NCBI GenBank assembly: GCA_947000775.1 | Contig: CAMQGK010000171.1 | Span: forward strand, 670,001 to 734,000 | Length of the DNA stretch: 64,000 nt | Source of the DNA: Pterois miles | Taxonomy: Eukaryota; Chordata; Actinopteri; Perciformes; Scorpaenidae | Reading direction: 5' to 3' | In this document: positions 42,501 to 51,399 of the stretch, piece by piece | How positions within the stretch are numbered: the stretch's first letter is position 1 | How the letters are laid out: every line of letters begins with the position of its first letter | The notes under the pieces: model-generated | The model's input: only the letters and a program-made list of their open reading frames with translations | The model's database searches: none | What the model was told of the DNA's origin: nothing | Program-made: the position numbers and the translations under genes

Positions 42501-45500
42501 TTATGGCTAACATGTTGGCAAACATTGGATTTGCTAATCTACACATGCAGCAGATACGCAGTAATATTAGCGTTCATTTGGCATAGGATGGTTGCCAGAT
42601 ATCTGTAAGCTAAATATTTCCTTCTAGCTGTTCTGCTCTTCATCAAGTCAGTAGGTTTGTCATGGCTTTTTCTTATGGATGAGAGCAACTGCGAGAACCA
42701 TCGAGCTGAGGGGAACTACAGAGCTGAGTAACGTGTTGTCATTTGATGGGATGCACATATAAAAATTAGGCTTGTCAATCAGTTTAAATATTCAATCGCG
42801 ATTAATCGCATGATTGTCCATGATTAATCGAAAAATAACTGCATATTTTTTTATCTGTTCAAAATATTTCTTACAGGAAGACTTGCCACATATTTAATAC
42901 TCTAATCAACATGGCAGTGGACAAATATTCTGCTTTATGCAAATGTATGTATATATTTATTATTGAAAATCAATTAACAACACAAAACAATGACAAATAT
43001 CGTCCAGAAACCCTTACAGGTACTGTATTTAACATAAAACTACTCTCAAATCATAACATGGCAAACTGCAGCCCAACAGGCAACAACAGCTGTCAGTGTG
43101 TCAGTGTGCTGACTTGACTATGACTTGCCTAAAACTGCATGTGATTATCATAAAGTGGGCATGTCTGTATAGGGGAGACTTCTGGGTACCCATAAAACCC
43201 ATTTTCATTCACATATCTTCAGGTCAGAGGTCAAGGGACCCCTTTGAAAATGGATATGACAGTTTTTCCTCGCCATAAATTAGCGCAAGTTTGGAGCGTT
43301 TTTTAACCTCCTTCCTTTTTTCATATGATACCAGTATCTTCATTCTAGCTTTAAAACTGAGACCACTACCACATTCAAAAGATCGATTCTGTTAATGCGT
43401 TACAGAAATTAGTGTCAGTAAAACAAATTTGAGTTCCGCGTTAACTTTGACAGCCCTAATAAAAATATTAATTTGGGCAGCTTTAAAGGTTTTACAGAGA
43501 TTCCAGTATTCTTCATTATCCACCAGTTCGTTGTCATTCACACTACAAACCTAGCTAGCAACTTAAGTCGTCGGCAACTTACATGATGCACTCAACTTGA
43601 TTCTTTCCCAAGAAAACAAGATCCCTCTCTTTTTTTTTTTTGACCAGCAAAAAGACAGACAGTCTTGTGTCTTTTTGAATAACAAAATGACAAAGTGCTG
43701 TTTCTTTATCTGGGTAAACATTGTGTGAACAGAGCATACAGACACTAACTGAGCACATTTACCAGTCTGTTAACAGCCAAGTGTTTAATTTTGTGCTTTG
43801 GCCAACTCCCGGAATTAACCATAATTAGCTTCAGCAGAAAAAGTCCACAGGCGACACTTGTCATTTCAGCCAGAGTTCACTATAAACAGGTTAAAAGAAG
43901 ACTGGACTGACACTGTATTTTTGACGGTAAAGGGCAATTTCATTTTCCAGTCTGAAATCCATCTGTTCTTTGAACAAGCACTGCCAACATACAGTACTTA
44001 GCGTAAAACACTACTCTGTATGTACGTGGCTGCCACACAATACACAGTAGATCTCTGTGTTTATTGTGTTTGTCTCCCTATATGGTCACTCCAATATCAG
44101 CCCCTTGTCCATGAGCTATGGGAGGAGCAGTGTGCTGTACAATGCGTTCACTTATTACACTACTCCCATGTTGGGCAGATAATACAGCCACTTCTCATTG
44201 TCAAAAGTCACTACAAATAGGCCTCCAATTGGTTTATTACTTGTTACTGATAATAACAGCTTTGCAAGCACCATGTCTCACTTTCTGTCATACTGTAGAT
44301 GACCAAGTGCAGTATATGAAAAGGGGCTATAATGAAATACAAGCTGTGAAGTTTGCAACTCCAACTGTTTGCAGGGCGGGCTGGTGGATACGTCACTGAA
44401 AACCAACTCAATTGGATTTCTGAGCCTGAAGAATGGATTAGATGGGTGTGTGCATGTGTCCTGCACCCAAGACTAACACAATGATGGGGTTAAGAGAGGG
44501 CTGATGACCTTGATAAAAAAGCACCCTGAAGATAATGGCGGAGAGAGAAAGCACTATGCCAAGATAGTGAAAGCATTCAAATAAAAATAATAACACAGTG
44601 ATGTGAAAAACATTTCAAGGAAAAGAGGATTACATGGTCATTTTCTCAGTGGACAGTTATATCACCATGCCACGGCAGTGTATTGATGGTGATGGTGATG
44701 GTGATGTCCTTTTACCCTTTAAAGGAGTCTGATGGGTGCTAGTTGCTACAGTGAGCCTCAACAGAAAGCAGACATTAAATGCTGCTGTTTCTTTAAGACA
44801 CTGGGATCTCCCCTTGGGAGTAAAGCATGCAGTGTGCTTACAGCAGTGGCTATATGGTCCTGCCTCCATCACACAGGCGTTTGTCAGTGTGAGAAAGCAT
44901 CCAGCTGAACCAAAGACTGAACCACTGTGTGTCGACAAGGCCCGCTAACAAAGACGACCTTTCAGCACTCAGCAGTTTCCCCCTTCTCTCTTGTTTTTTG
45001 CAGCAGCACTCACAGCAGTTCCAGATCCACTGGCCTGCCATACATCTCTATCTCTGCTATCACGTGGTGGAGCAGGGTGACACTGGCATTCACCTTTGTC
45101 CCAGGTGCAGGCGGGCACCACCCACACGCCCGACTCTGCAACTTGGTACATAGGACACTCAGCACATAAAAGGCACCAGCTCAACACTGAGTAATCACTA
45201 TGTCCTGCAGAGGCTGGCAACTACAATTCATTACGTTGCAACAAAGGAGAGGGATTCAACGAGTTTTAACCAGCCAGATAACAAATCAGTTTGCTATCTA
45301 AACAAAGTTTCCTTATTGGTTTCAAGGTAGATAAGCAACAGGTCACTCAACCAGTCACAAAGTAGTTACTGACCTACTTCATTTTCAGTTGATCAGCCAA
45401 CAAATCTGCTTGATTTTAATGACAACAGGAATATGGGATGGAGTCTAGTCTAGATTAAAGTCTGTATTAGAGCTGAAACTATTATGACTATTAATCTATC

Positions 45501-48364
45501 AAACTTTTAAGTCATGTATTAAGCAAAAAGGCCAAACGTTCTTTGGTTCTAGCTTCCCAAATATAAACATTTCCTGCTTTTCTGTTTTTTTTTTTATACA
45601 ACTTTAGGCATTACTGAGCAAAAGTTCCACAATAACATTTAATTTTATTGTAATTCAAGTGTTCTGAGAGAAATCTAGACTTCTGCACCTCCTCATGGCT
45701 CTGTTTTCAGGTTTTAAAAAAACTAGCCTGTGACGGGAGACTTTGGCCAATCACAGGTCATTTCAGAGTGAGACAGCATTCTTATTGGCTGTGCTCCAGC
45801 TGGCAGGTGGTGCTTGGCATTTCCTCAGCTGTTCCCAACATGGCTGCTGGGTCACAAACATATCTGATCAGCACTGCCTTGATCAGAGTTTTTGAGTGAT
45901 TGACAGCTGCTCATAGACAGCAGGCTCCAACTCGGTTCTGATTGGTCATTTTCCTCCGGTCTGTGAAATCTTGCAGATGCATTAGGTGCACCGGAGGACA
46001 CAGGAACATGATTTTTTTCAGATTACCTGTCTCATGCACTACTGTTTTATAATTTCTTTTGTCATATTTGCTCCATTTCTACCCACTGCAGCTTTAATAG
46101 ATGATCAAAGTAATGATTAGATGCAAGACTAATATACAGTTCATTTGAAAGTAAAATACATTTGTACAGTTTAGTAGTTACTTATTTGTTATCCAATTGA
46201 AATTGGATTCTATTAAACTGTACAACATACTTTATTAATAAATATCATCAACTAATAGCACTTTCCCAGTCCTACACTTCGCCAACAGTTATTTTAGATT
46301 ATATCTATAAGTGAGCAGTTATCACTGAAGCGACTGACAGGCAATGGAGGAGAAACTACTCATGTCAAGCATGTGTTAGCAATGGCTCGTAGATAACAGG
46401 GCTGTTAGTCCATAAGGAGTAACAGCCGCTGAGAAAAACACAAGCCCAACTGGACAGGCAGTGAAATTGACTGGGTTACTCGAGGGAGCTGTGAGATCAG
46501 GGACCGACAACTGTATGAGAGTCTGGGTTAGACCCAGAATCGACGAGGGAGAAGTCCTCTCCATGTCAGGCGTAACAACACCAGCGCACAGGCCGAAAAC
46601 TACTTCAACAATAAGAGTCCAATTTGTCTAGTTTATGTAGGAAATATAAGCCTAAAAGAGATACCTATTGTGGACATCAAAGGAAGCAATTAAGAGTCAT
46701 CATTGTAGCACCAAAAATACAGCAAGAAACATGAATTGCCATTTGAAAGTAGTCCTCAAAGTGAAATCCTAAATACGGCCTCACAATCAGGCTCTACCTT
46801 TCACTGGGCTCTGTCAAGCTTGTTGACACCATTAGCACACATCCTCCTCTCACTATAATACATTCAGATAAATGCTGGGTCCAATGGGCTACAAGATCCA
46901 TGGAGCAGTGTTATGGCCCTAATGCCACATCCAGATATAGCTGGACACCATGGGGATAAAAATACCCAAACAGATGGGAGGGTTCACAGGCAAGGGGGGA
47001 GAGGCAGCCAGCACAACTAGAGATTTCAGAGGAGAGGAGAACTGCAATTACAGCTGTTTGCTAACCTCTGCCTTCTATGTGGTTAGCAAAGCCTTCAGTG
47101 GATGCCCGTTCAGAAATAATGACCTCGCTGGGAGATACGATGTGGTGGAGATGACGCCGAGCCCACCCATCAGCTCCAGTATGCCTACTTAACTGGAGTT
47201 CGAGTTAGGCCTTGCTTACATTAAGGCACTGCTAGAGAAAAAGAAAAATATCTGCCTGTGATCAAAGCACTACAAGTGGCAACAAACTTGGAGCAAAGAA
47301 AAGATGTGAAGAGGAAAGTTGGTGCGCGGAGGAAATGGTTGAGGAGTCACTGGCTGGCGTAGAATCTAACAATCAGAAAACAAAGAGGCCTTGACATTTC
47401 ATGTGGTTTCTCACAGCCTGTCTTCATGCTACTAAAACAACAGCTGTGAAAAAAGGGTTCATGCTGACACAAAACAAAAAGACAGTAAATTATTGATTGC
47501 TCACAGGCCTGGTGTGATCTTATTAGAGGGAGAGTTTCCAAAATAAGTGACATTAACTCACTGAGGAAAATGTTGGATGGGTAGATGGGAAGTTTTCAAT
47601 TTGGGCTTTTACAAAGAATATTGGTTTACAAACCTTTAAGGTGTGAAATTCAGCCCATGGGATAGCAAGTCAACACTTGTTTAGAACCACCTTAAGGAGC
47701 TAAAAAATGTAACAGCTGAAAAATACAAACTTTATTTCAGTTTGCCCTCTTTTTGAAATGCTGTAAAAGGTAAATAGAAGCCTATGGTGTGAAAAAAAAA
47801 CACCAGTCGAGATATGGTTTGGGATATTATCCAGTCTAGTCTTCTTCACCTCTTTGATCAACACAAACTGTGAATGGTTGACTCATTAACAGTACATAGG
47901 GCCAACCTGTGGGCGGACAGGGGTGGGGAACAGTTCCTATTTACTTCCCGTGTAGGACTCCCTGAGGTCAGAGGGTCAACTGCACTAAGAGAGTCTGCCG
48001 CCATTTAAATAAACCTTTAACATAATTTGAATTGCTAAAATAAAGCATATTTAACATCAGGTAAGCAAGACTTTTCATATAAGATGTGGATTGATATTGG
48101 AGAAATTACTTCACCAACCCTGAGGATGTACTTACCAATTTGATGGCCACATATTCGTTAGTATAGAGATTTTTTCCCAACCGCAGCTCTCCAAAGTTCC
48201 CGCAGCCAATTTTTTTTACCCACGCGGAAGTTTGGGCCAACCATAAGAACTCCAGAATTGGTCCCTGAACTCCGGCCCCCATGTCCAGTCCTGCTGCCTG
48301 CTGTCTTAGACATCTTTTTCCCTTCCTCTGTCTCTCCCTTGCCCCCTCTCTTATCAAAATCCAT
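6477..48364 (-). CDS. csnk1g2: csnk1g2, casein kinase 1 gamma 2 (whole coding span, 10 exons)
   Basis: Serine/threonine kinase of the CK1 gamma family, anchored to membranes by C-terminal palmitoylation. Family members phosphorylate LRP6 in Wnt signalling. Exons in coding order: 48136-48364, 30328-30397, 18007-18155, 16959-17193, 16286-16371, 13852-13936, 13620-13768, 12465-12548, 8942-9048 and 6477-6531. All borders keep frame and give 415 residues, the usual G2 length, once one extra base in exon 1 is discounted. Visible residues: glycine loop IGCGNFG (52-58), VAIK lysine 75, YRDVKPEN with catalytic Asp165, DFG 188-190, and a C-terminal [11 protein letters not shown] anchor. G2 rather than G1 or G3 is supported by the [15 protein letters not shown] start, [13 protein letters not shown] and [14 protein letters not shown]. 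Odd points: a one-base frameshift in exon 1 and weak donors after exons 6 and 9. Confidence 0.95.
7190..7472 (+). pseudogene. hAT transposon remnant with zinc-finger start
   Basis: Lies in the last csnk1g2 intron. A 51-codon frame at 7222-7377 reads [38 protein letters not shown], then KHAQL and stop. This matches the N-terminal zinc finger of hAT-derived GTF2IRD2/ZBED-type transposases (EYLF-VKDxxVCLVCGAxxAVxKEYNLRRHYETKH); the second-half histidine pattern is degraded. The right end TTTGAGTTTGACACCCCTG (7454-7472) is a typical hAT terminal inverted repeat. The catalytic region is deleted, and a run of 18 T (7423-7440) sits between. Confidence 0.65.
7855..8210 (+). mobile_element. TTAA inverted-repeat element, 5'-truncated copy
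   Basis: Shares wording with copies at 61250 and 62400 (CCATCCTTACCATAATAACA, GGCTACTGTAGAAA-ATGGCGGA, CTCATTCTAAGCTAA) and ends TTACACACTGTTCCTTTAA, the family terminus. The left end is missing. It lies in the intron between csnk1g2 exons 9 and 10. Confidence 0.7.
8942..9048 (-). CDS. csnk1g2: csnk1g2 coding exon 9
   Basis: 107 nt coding [35 protein letters not shown] and two bases of Lys398. This tail segment is strongly conserved across CK1 gamma proteins ([22 protein letters not shown]). The acceptor is GTGCAG and the donor GTACGA is weak. If this intron is retained, the frame runs on for a few residues to a stop at 8916-8914. Confidence 0.93.
10958..11059 (-). CDS. csnk1g2: csnk1g2 probable alternative cassette exon
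   Basis: A frame-neutral (phase 0 to phase 0) exon candidate between exons 8 and 9. It reads [34 protein letters not shown] and then a GTACTG donor. Mammalian CSNK1G3 has an optional insert at the same place ending in AHLAADRHGGSVQ, so this looks like the G2 version of that cassette. Inclusion would add 34 residues with the acceptor at 11060-11061 (pyrimidine-rich CTTTTTGCTCTTTG upstream), or 24 residues if TCTCAG just before 11029 is used. A GAG-repeat block lies in the intron 60 nt upstream. Which acceptor is used cannot be settled from sequence. Confidence 0.65.
11119..11152. repeat. GAG trinucleotide repeat
   Basis: About ten GAG units (CTC on the coding strand of csnk1g2) 60 nt upstream of the candidate cassette exon. 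A CTC-rich tract here could act as, or lengthen, the polypyrimidine region upstream of the exon. Confidence 0.95.
12465..12548 (-). CDS. csnk1g2: csnk1g2 coding exon 8 (tail linker)
   Basis: 84 nt coding [20 protein letters not shown] then AQQQTKNQ (residues 335-362). It starts and ends on whole codons, with acceptor ACCTGCAG and donor GTGAGG. It corresponds to the variable linker between the kinase domain and the C-terminal tail. It is less conserved than the kinase exons, but PTPIG and TKNQ at its ends match family members. Confidence 0.88.
12997..13378. repeat. Diverged direct tandem duplication in csnk1g2 intron 7
   Basis: Two units, about 12997-13168 and 13206-13378, align in the same direction: AATGAATG, then ATAGATTT/ATAAATTT, CAGCCATTA-AGGGCAA, CCATG-TG, and the identical stretch ACTGCACATAATGTAATG followed by AGGTCATCA. 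Divergence is substantial, so the duplication is old. No coding sense is seen. Confidence 0.8.
13620..13768 (-). CDS. csnk1g2: csnk1g2 coding exon 7
   Basis: 149 nt coding [40 protein letters not shown] and [10 protein letters not shown] (residues 285-334), the end of the kinase C-lobe. [14 protein letters not shown] is diagnostic of G2. The acceptor is TTGCTACAG and the donor GTGAGT. The intron after it holds a diverged local duplication (12997-13378). Confidence 0.95.
13852..13936 (-). CDS. csnk1g2: csnk1g2 coding exon 6
   Basis: 85 nt coding [20 protein letters not shown] then EVLCESFP (residues 257-284) and the first base of a Glu codon. ATPIEVLCE is the G2-type wording (NTPIEALCE in G1). 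The acceptor is CTTCCAG. The donor GTCAGT is a less common but valid GT site, and the next exon restores PEEMATYL exactly. Confidence 0.93.
14110..16280. other. csnk1g2 intron 5
   Basis: About 2.3 kb without exons. It holds transposon-like fragments (14341-14560, with CATCAGACCAGAAAA), a 26-base A-run (15810-15835) and otherwise featureless AT-rich DNA. Confidence 0.5.
16286..16371 (-). CDS. csnk1g2: csnk1g2 coding exon 5
   Basis: 86 nt completing the split Glu codon and coding [20 protein letters not shown] then SLPWQGLK (residues 228-256). This is the CK1 alpha-F region with SRRDDLE, which anchors the catalytic core. The acceptor is GTCTCAG and the donor GTACAG. It is shorter than a typical open-frame cut-off and was found from the conserved peptide. 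Confidence 0.94.
16515..16690. mobile_element. Small fold-back inverted-repeat element
   Basis: The left end TGTGCCATGGAGA with AACAGTCTGCAGGTTTT is mirrored by the right end AACATGCAGACTGTCTCCAT followed by GGCACA. The two halves form a short fold-back (MITE-like) element in csnk1g2 intron 4. TTAGTGATTA / TTAGTGAAATCACCTCCTGA also occurs inside. It has no coding capacity. Confidence 0.65.
16959..17193 (-). CDS. csnk1g2: csnk1g2 coding exon 4 (catalytic loop)
   Basis: 235 nt coding residues 150-227: [25 protein letters not shown] through [19 protein letters not shown] to [13 protein letters not shown]. It holds catalytic Asp165, Asn170, the DFG at 188-190, and the CK1 motif [19 protein letters not shown], which recognises acidic or primed substrates. 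The acceptor is CATCTAG and the donor is GTAAGAG after one base of the Glu codon. MEYVHTKSL is the G2-type wording. Confidence 0.95.
18007..18155 (-). CDS. csnk1g2: csnk1g2 coding exon 3
   Basis: 149 nt coding residues 100-149. It runs from [18 protein letters not shown] through the hinge region [15 protein letters not shown] to TVLMIAIQL. The acceptor is CTCCACAG and the donor [15 protein letters not shown] is the CK1 hinge and alpha-D signature. The TEG/SEG-IPQ start resembles G2 rather than the longer GSAGEGLPQ of G1. Confidence 0.94.
20584..21140 (+). mobile_element. TAGGGCTGTCAAAGTTAA inverted-repeat element, copy 1
   Basis: Begins TAGGGCTGTCAAAGTTAAC. Inside are TTCAAAGGGGTCCCTTGACT and GTACCTGTGGGGGTTTCTG, also found in reverse at 42766-43459. 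A common fish nonautonomous DNA-transposon type, probably hAT-like. The right end is degraded and the boundary is approximate. Confidence 0.7.
24330..25790 (+). mobile_element. Composite repeat with TCGACC-AATAT / ATCGGCC ends
   Basis: Starts at GAGGTCGACCAATATG and ends ATCGGCCCTCCAG. The interior has CATTGGCCGATGCCGATCAT (25393-25412), wording typical of a widespread fish inverted-repeat element. A SINE is inserted near the right end. The long 24870-25412 minus frame lies inside and shows no domain. Confidence 0.5.
25422..25766 (+). mobile_element. tRNA-derived SINE, intact head and CTT tail
   Basis: The head carries RNA polymerase III promoter boxes: A box GGCAGTAGCTCAGTCTGTAG (from 25422) and B box GGTTCAAGTCC (25471-25481). 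The body follows (GGTGCCCCTGAGCAAGGCAC), and the LINE-type tail TTCCCCCTCGTGGGACTAAT AAAGG is followed by nine CTT units (25741-25766). It is inserted in another repeat. It is not a functional tRNA gene, since the anticodon arm is not maintained. Confidence 0.88.
28891..29331 (-). mobile_element. TTAA inverted-repeat element, complete copy
   Basis: Ends are TTAAAGGACCAGTGTGTAA and, inverted, TTAAAGGTCCAGTGTGTCAG. TTAA occurs at each terminus (28891-28894 and 29328-29331). The interior TAGGGAGCAGGTCCCCTCTA and CAGTAGCCCAGAACGGACGA matches the other copies in reverse. It is nonautonomous. TTAA at both ends could be a piggyBac-type target duplication or part of the terminal repeat. Confidence 0.75.
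30328..30397 (-). CDS. csnk1g2: csnk1g2 coding exon 2
   Basis: Short 70-nt exon coding [20 protein letters not shown] plus GNS and one base of the next codon. This is the CK1-gamma segment that follows the VAIK lysine and contains the alpha-C glutamate. The acceptor is TTTTTCAG and the donor GTAAGAG. It sits isolated between a 12-kb and an 18-kb intron and is too short to stand out as an open frame, but its sequence is essentially invariant in the family. Confidence 0.93.
32500..33090 (-). repeat. Interspersed repeat, inverted copy of 4313-4770
   Basis: On the minus strand the same word order as 4313-4770 is found, followed by a fish-wide repeat body (TTCATACTTGTATGTTTCTA, CATGTTTACATGCTGTAATG). 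It ends next to GGACCTTTAA. It is an unclassified nonautonomous element. Confidence 0.6.
36382..36677. repeat. A-run and GT microsatellite in csnk1g2 intron 1
   Basis: A16 at 36382-36397 and GT repeats at 36646-36670 ending in a G7 run. Further simple repeats in the same intron are A20 at 37360-37379, GT at 38446-38462 and GAT units at 44684-44706. Confidence 0.9.
38935..39429 (+). mobile_element. Inverted-repeat DNA element with GCACACCAAAC end
   Basis: The left end AAAGCTGGGAGCACACCAAA (from about 38935) is partly mirrored by the right end GTTTGGTGTGTTAAGGCCTT. The body encodes no recognised domain. It abuts the next element directly. Confidence 0.55.
39425..40020 (+). mobile_element. Inverted-repeat DNA element with GCCCTTTCAC end
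   Basis: The left end CTTAAGAGCCCTTTCACTAG is mirrored by the right end GGCTTGTGAAAGTGCCTTAA (about 40000-40019). Both ends are flanked by CTTAAG-like words. It has about 590 bp of AT-rich interior with no transposase. Confidence 0.65.
42766..43459 (-). mobile_element. TAGGGCTGTCAAAGTTAA element, near-complete copy 2
   Basis: Runs from TTAGGCTTGTCAATC to CGCGTTAACTTTGACAGCCC. Subterminal GCGATTAATCGCATGATTG, the interior TCAAGGGACCCCTTTGAAAA, and TACCCATAAAACCCATTTTC are family wording. It is opposite in orientation to the 20584 copy. Confidence 0.75.
48136..48364 (-). CDS. csnk1g2: csnk1g2 coding exon 1, with a 1-bp frameshift
   Basis: Codes residues 1-76, from [10 protein letters not shown] through [15 protein letters not shown] and then [12 protein letters not shown] to YVAIKL. 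It ends on a whole codon before GTAAGT. The start ATG at 48364-48362 matches the family start. The two parts lie in different frames: an eight-A run on the coding strand (48217-48210), where seven would keep frame, joins GKK to an unrelated NWLREL reading. Read literally, translation leaves frame just before the ATP-binding glycine loop and ends within about 23 codons. The downstream frame is perfectly conserved, so a sequencing or assembly error is the likeliest cause. Confidence 0.9.
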
Positions 48365-51300
48365 AAGCTTGTGATACCCTGGCCTCTCCACGGTTATTCT
48401 CCAGCCATGCAAACCATAGAAACTCCAATAACAACGACAGAAGAAGCTTTAAGGAGGGGGAGGGACACAAAATCTTACAGGACAGAGGAAAGGTGTTGCT
48501 GTTAAAATGTGCAATGGATCAGTGATCACTTAAATGAGCACAAGTGTCCTGCGTGCCTATCAGACAGTTCTTCTGGTGAGTGCTTCCCTTTTTTTTTTGT
48601 GTTCCTCGTTTACCAGAGAGGCTCCTTTCTTGTGTGTTTCTCCAGCTCCAGTCTCAGAGTAGCATGTCCCTGCCTGAAGAATAGGCAGGTTGTGCAAGGA
48701 TGTGCCCACAGATGCACATACAATACCAGTCATAAAAAAGCACTCCGAAACCCGTCTACTGCATCCACAAGGCCACTTAGGAACATCTCCTGGAGTGCCT
48801 CATTCCTTCTGGTCAGCCTTCAGTGACACAGTGGGCACTCTCCATGTTGCAGGGCCACAGCAGATGTGGCAACGCAGAGTCAAAGAAAACAGCGATATGA
48901 AAGACAGGTAAACAGTGGGTTTGATGTCAGCTGGATATCTGAAAAAGCAAAAACAAAAAGAAATCAGTCCATTTTCTGTATGTAAAACAACACAAATCAT
49001 CTGTCACAAATAAACTCAGTCATCACTTATTCTTACAATATCTTTCTTACTGTTTAAATGTTTTAAAAAATGAAGAAAACAGAAGATCACTATGTTTAAT
49101 AACTGCAGATGAGTCTCCATTAGCTATCTAATTCTACACTTATAATGAAATGTGCTGTCAAACACTGTATAAGCCTAATTTGTGAAGCAATCAATATAAG
49201 CCAAAATATTAGAAAACTTAATCAATTATCTGCTCTCGTACGCCTTTGTGGTCCTGATTTGTTAAGAGATTAACATTTTCAGAATAAAACTTTAACCTTT
49301 TACTTGAGGATCAAATTATGTCTACTGTGGCTGTTCCTTACTACAGCTGAAATGAGATCTTGCTCCAGACCGGCGCAAGGCAAATTCAATAAAGCAATCG
49401 ATATGAGCGGAAATATTCCACAGTGGACCTCAGACATGAGAAAAAATATCTCTTTTACAATTAATCCTGTTTTTGAAAGCCCATAACACAGTGCCTTACA
49501 GCGATTTTGCAGATCAAAAGTGGCATTTTTACAAACAAGACTAATGTATCTCATATTGTTGAAACACATTTGAGTTTTAGGCTTAATCCTCAACAGCAGA
49601 TGTGTAGATCCTCAGGTACATAAAAAACAAAAACAGTGAAAAAATATCTCCACACTTTTAGCAATGTGTATAAATACACATTCAAGAGGTAAGGATAAAA
49701 AAATAAAAGTAGAAAAGATAGACAAGATATGAGACTCAGCCATGCACTACAATGGCAGGCACAAACAACGTCAATCACAACCATAATTTCAGTTTCGCTG
49801 GCAGTGTAACTTGACCATCTGTGTGCCGCTTTTCACTAACAATCACATACAGACGTCTCTGTCCAGAGAGCAGGTAATGCAGGCACTAGCAATTGGCAGC
49901 CACTCTTTCCTATGGAAAGGCACTTACACGGATCAATGACTGCTTTAATGCCTCATCTCTTCATAACATTTGCATCATTGGGAAGCATATTGTTGGAAGG
50001 ATTTGGATACGGTCTAGTCTACAGCTAGCTCAGCTGTATCTGACAGTCCAGGAATAATATATAGCCATCACAGGACTAAAACACAGTATTATCCGACATA
50101 AGTATGCTAATGATGAGTGAGCATTGTTTTAAAAAATATATCTATTAAAATCATTCACACACGATACCTTTCTGATTTTAGGCTATAATAAAAATTAGGG
50201 CTGAAACGATACACCAATCGTCTTCCTTCAACCTTCAATACTATCATGATATTTGGGTGCTGATTCAATAGTGATTTTTAAGTATTGCTATTCTACAAAT
50301 ATTGTGATTTGTTATCATACAATTTATTGCACTTTTGTTACCATACTTTACTGTATGTGTAGTGTTTACCACTTTGGATTTAACATGAGAGAGTGCAGGT
50401 CATATCCCGTAGAATCTCTACCATTTTCTGCTTTCTCGTTTTGACTAGGTTTTTTTTTTTGGTTGACGGATATGGAACAGATATGATGCCACGTTACTCA
50501 AACTACAACAACAAAAGTGTCCTTCTACCTCCGTAATGACTCAAGTGATGCAAAAAGGGGTAAAATCCTGAAACATAGGTGAATTGATTTTTTTCCCGAA
50601 CCCTTATTAAAATTACACACTTCCGTCTGAAATGTTTTCAGATGTAAGTTAATAAACAATAACACAACCCATTAAAATCCCCTGAAAATTTTGTCTGTAC
50701 CCTTTGACTACTGCAGTCAGCACGTCTGAGAGAAAGAACACATTTATAAGCCAGATGTGCAGTCAATCATTACACTGTCATGTCTTCCTTGTAACATGCT
50801 GCATGACAATACTTACTGTAGGAAATGAGGAGACTAGCCTACCTGGTCACAAGGTTTACAAGTACAATAAACGAGGTGAGTAAAAGCAAAGCCAAATGGT
50901 CACAACTACAGAAATGGGGAAGTGACCCAAAGACTACACTAGTACACGCTTTTTAAAACATAAGTATCATCATGTTTGAATAGGAGAAAGGATATAGATG
51001 TCCGTGGAAAGCAATGAACATCTAAATAACTTACGATATTGGTAACGTTTTGGTCATTATGACCACATGTCTAGACTGTCTCATTTCAGGAAGTTGCGTA
51101 TTGTTTTTCATGTCAGCTGTTTAGCTATCGAGTTGTTAAAACATACTGACTAGGTAGTCACATGTGCAAAGTTTTGAGGTGGCACATAATACAGAGACCA
51201 AAAAAGGTGAACGATACCTCCCCAAAACGAACCCTCACGTCAGCTTGCTACGATGAAGTCGACACAGTTAGCAAGTAATAACACGACACAAGACGATTTA

Positions 51301-51399
51301 AAACCTTAGAGATATAAATCCAACAACCAACAGAGAGCCTCGAATGTACAATAAACAGTAGTTCCCAGACCCGGTTTATATTATTTTCCTGTGGCACAA

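Larger units (their letters stand above)
30420..48100. other. csnk1g2 intron 1 (17.7 kb), repeat-rich
   Basis: The largest intron; first introns of this size are usual for the gene. Repeats recognised include the AACGATA/GGGCTG-type element (31568-31690), the 32.5-33.1 kb family, two adjacent inverted-repeat elements (38935-39429, 39425-40020), the GGGCTGCAACTAA-type family (37575-37930, 45469-45700), the 42766-43459 element and a repeat at 45680-46090. No exon or RNA gene was identified in the remaining AT-rich DNA. Confidence 0.6.

Noticed and set aside
48509..48911. Plus-strand frames of 105 and 73 codons just above csnk1g2 exon 1
   Set aside because: No domain, no partner exons, and overlap with the probable csnk1g2 5' region. 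Treated as chance frames.
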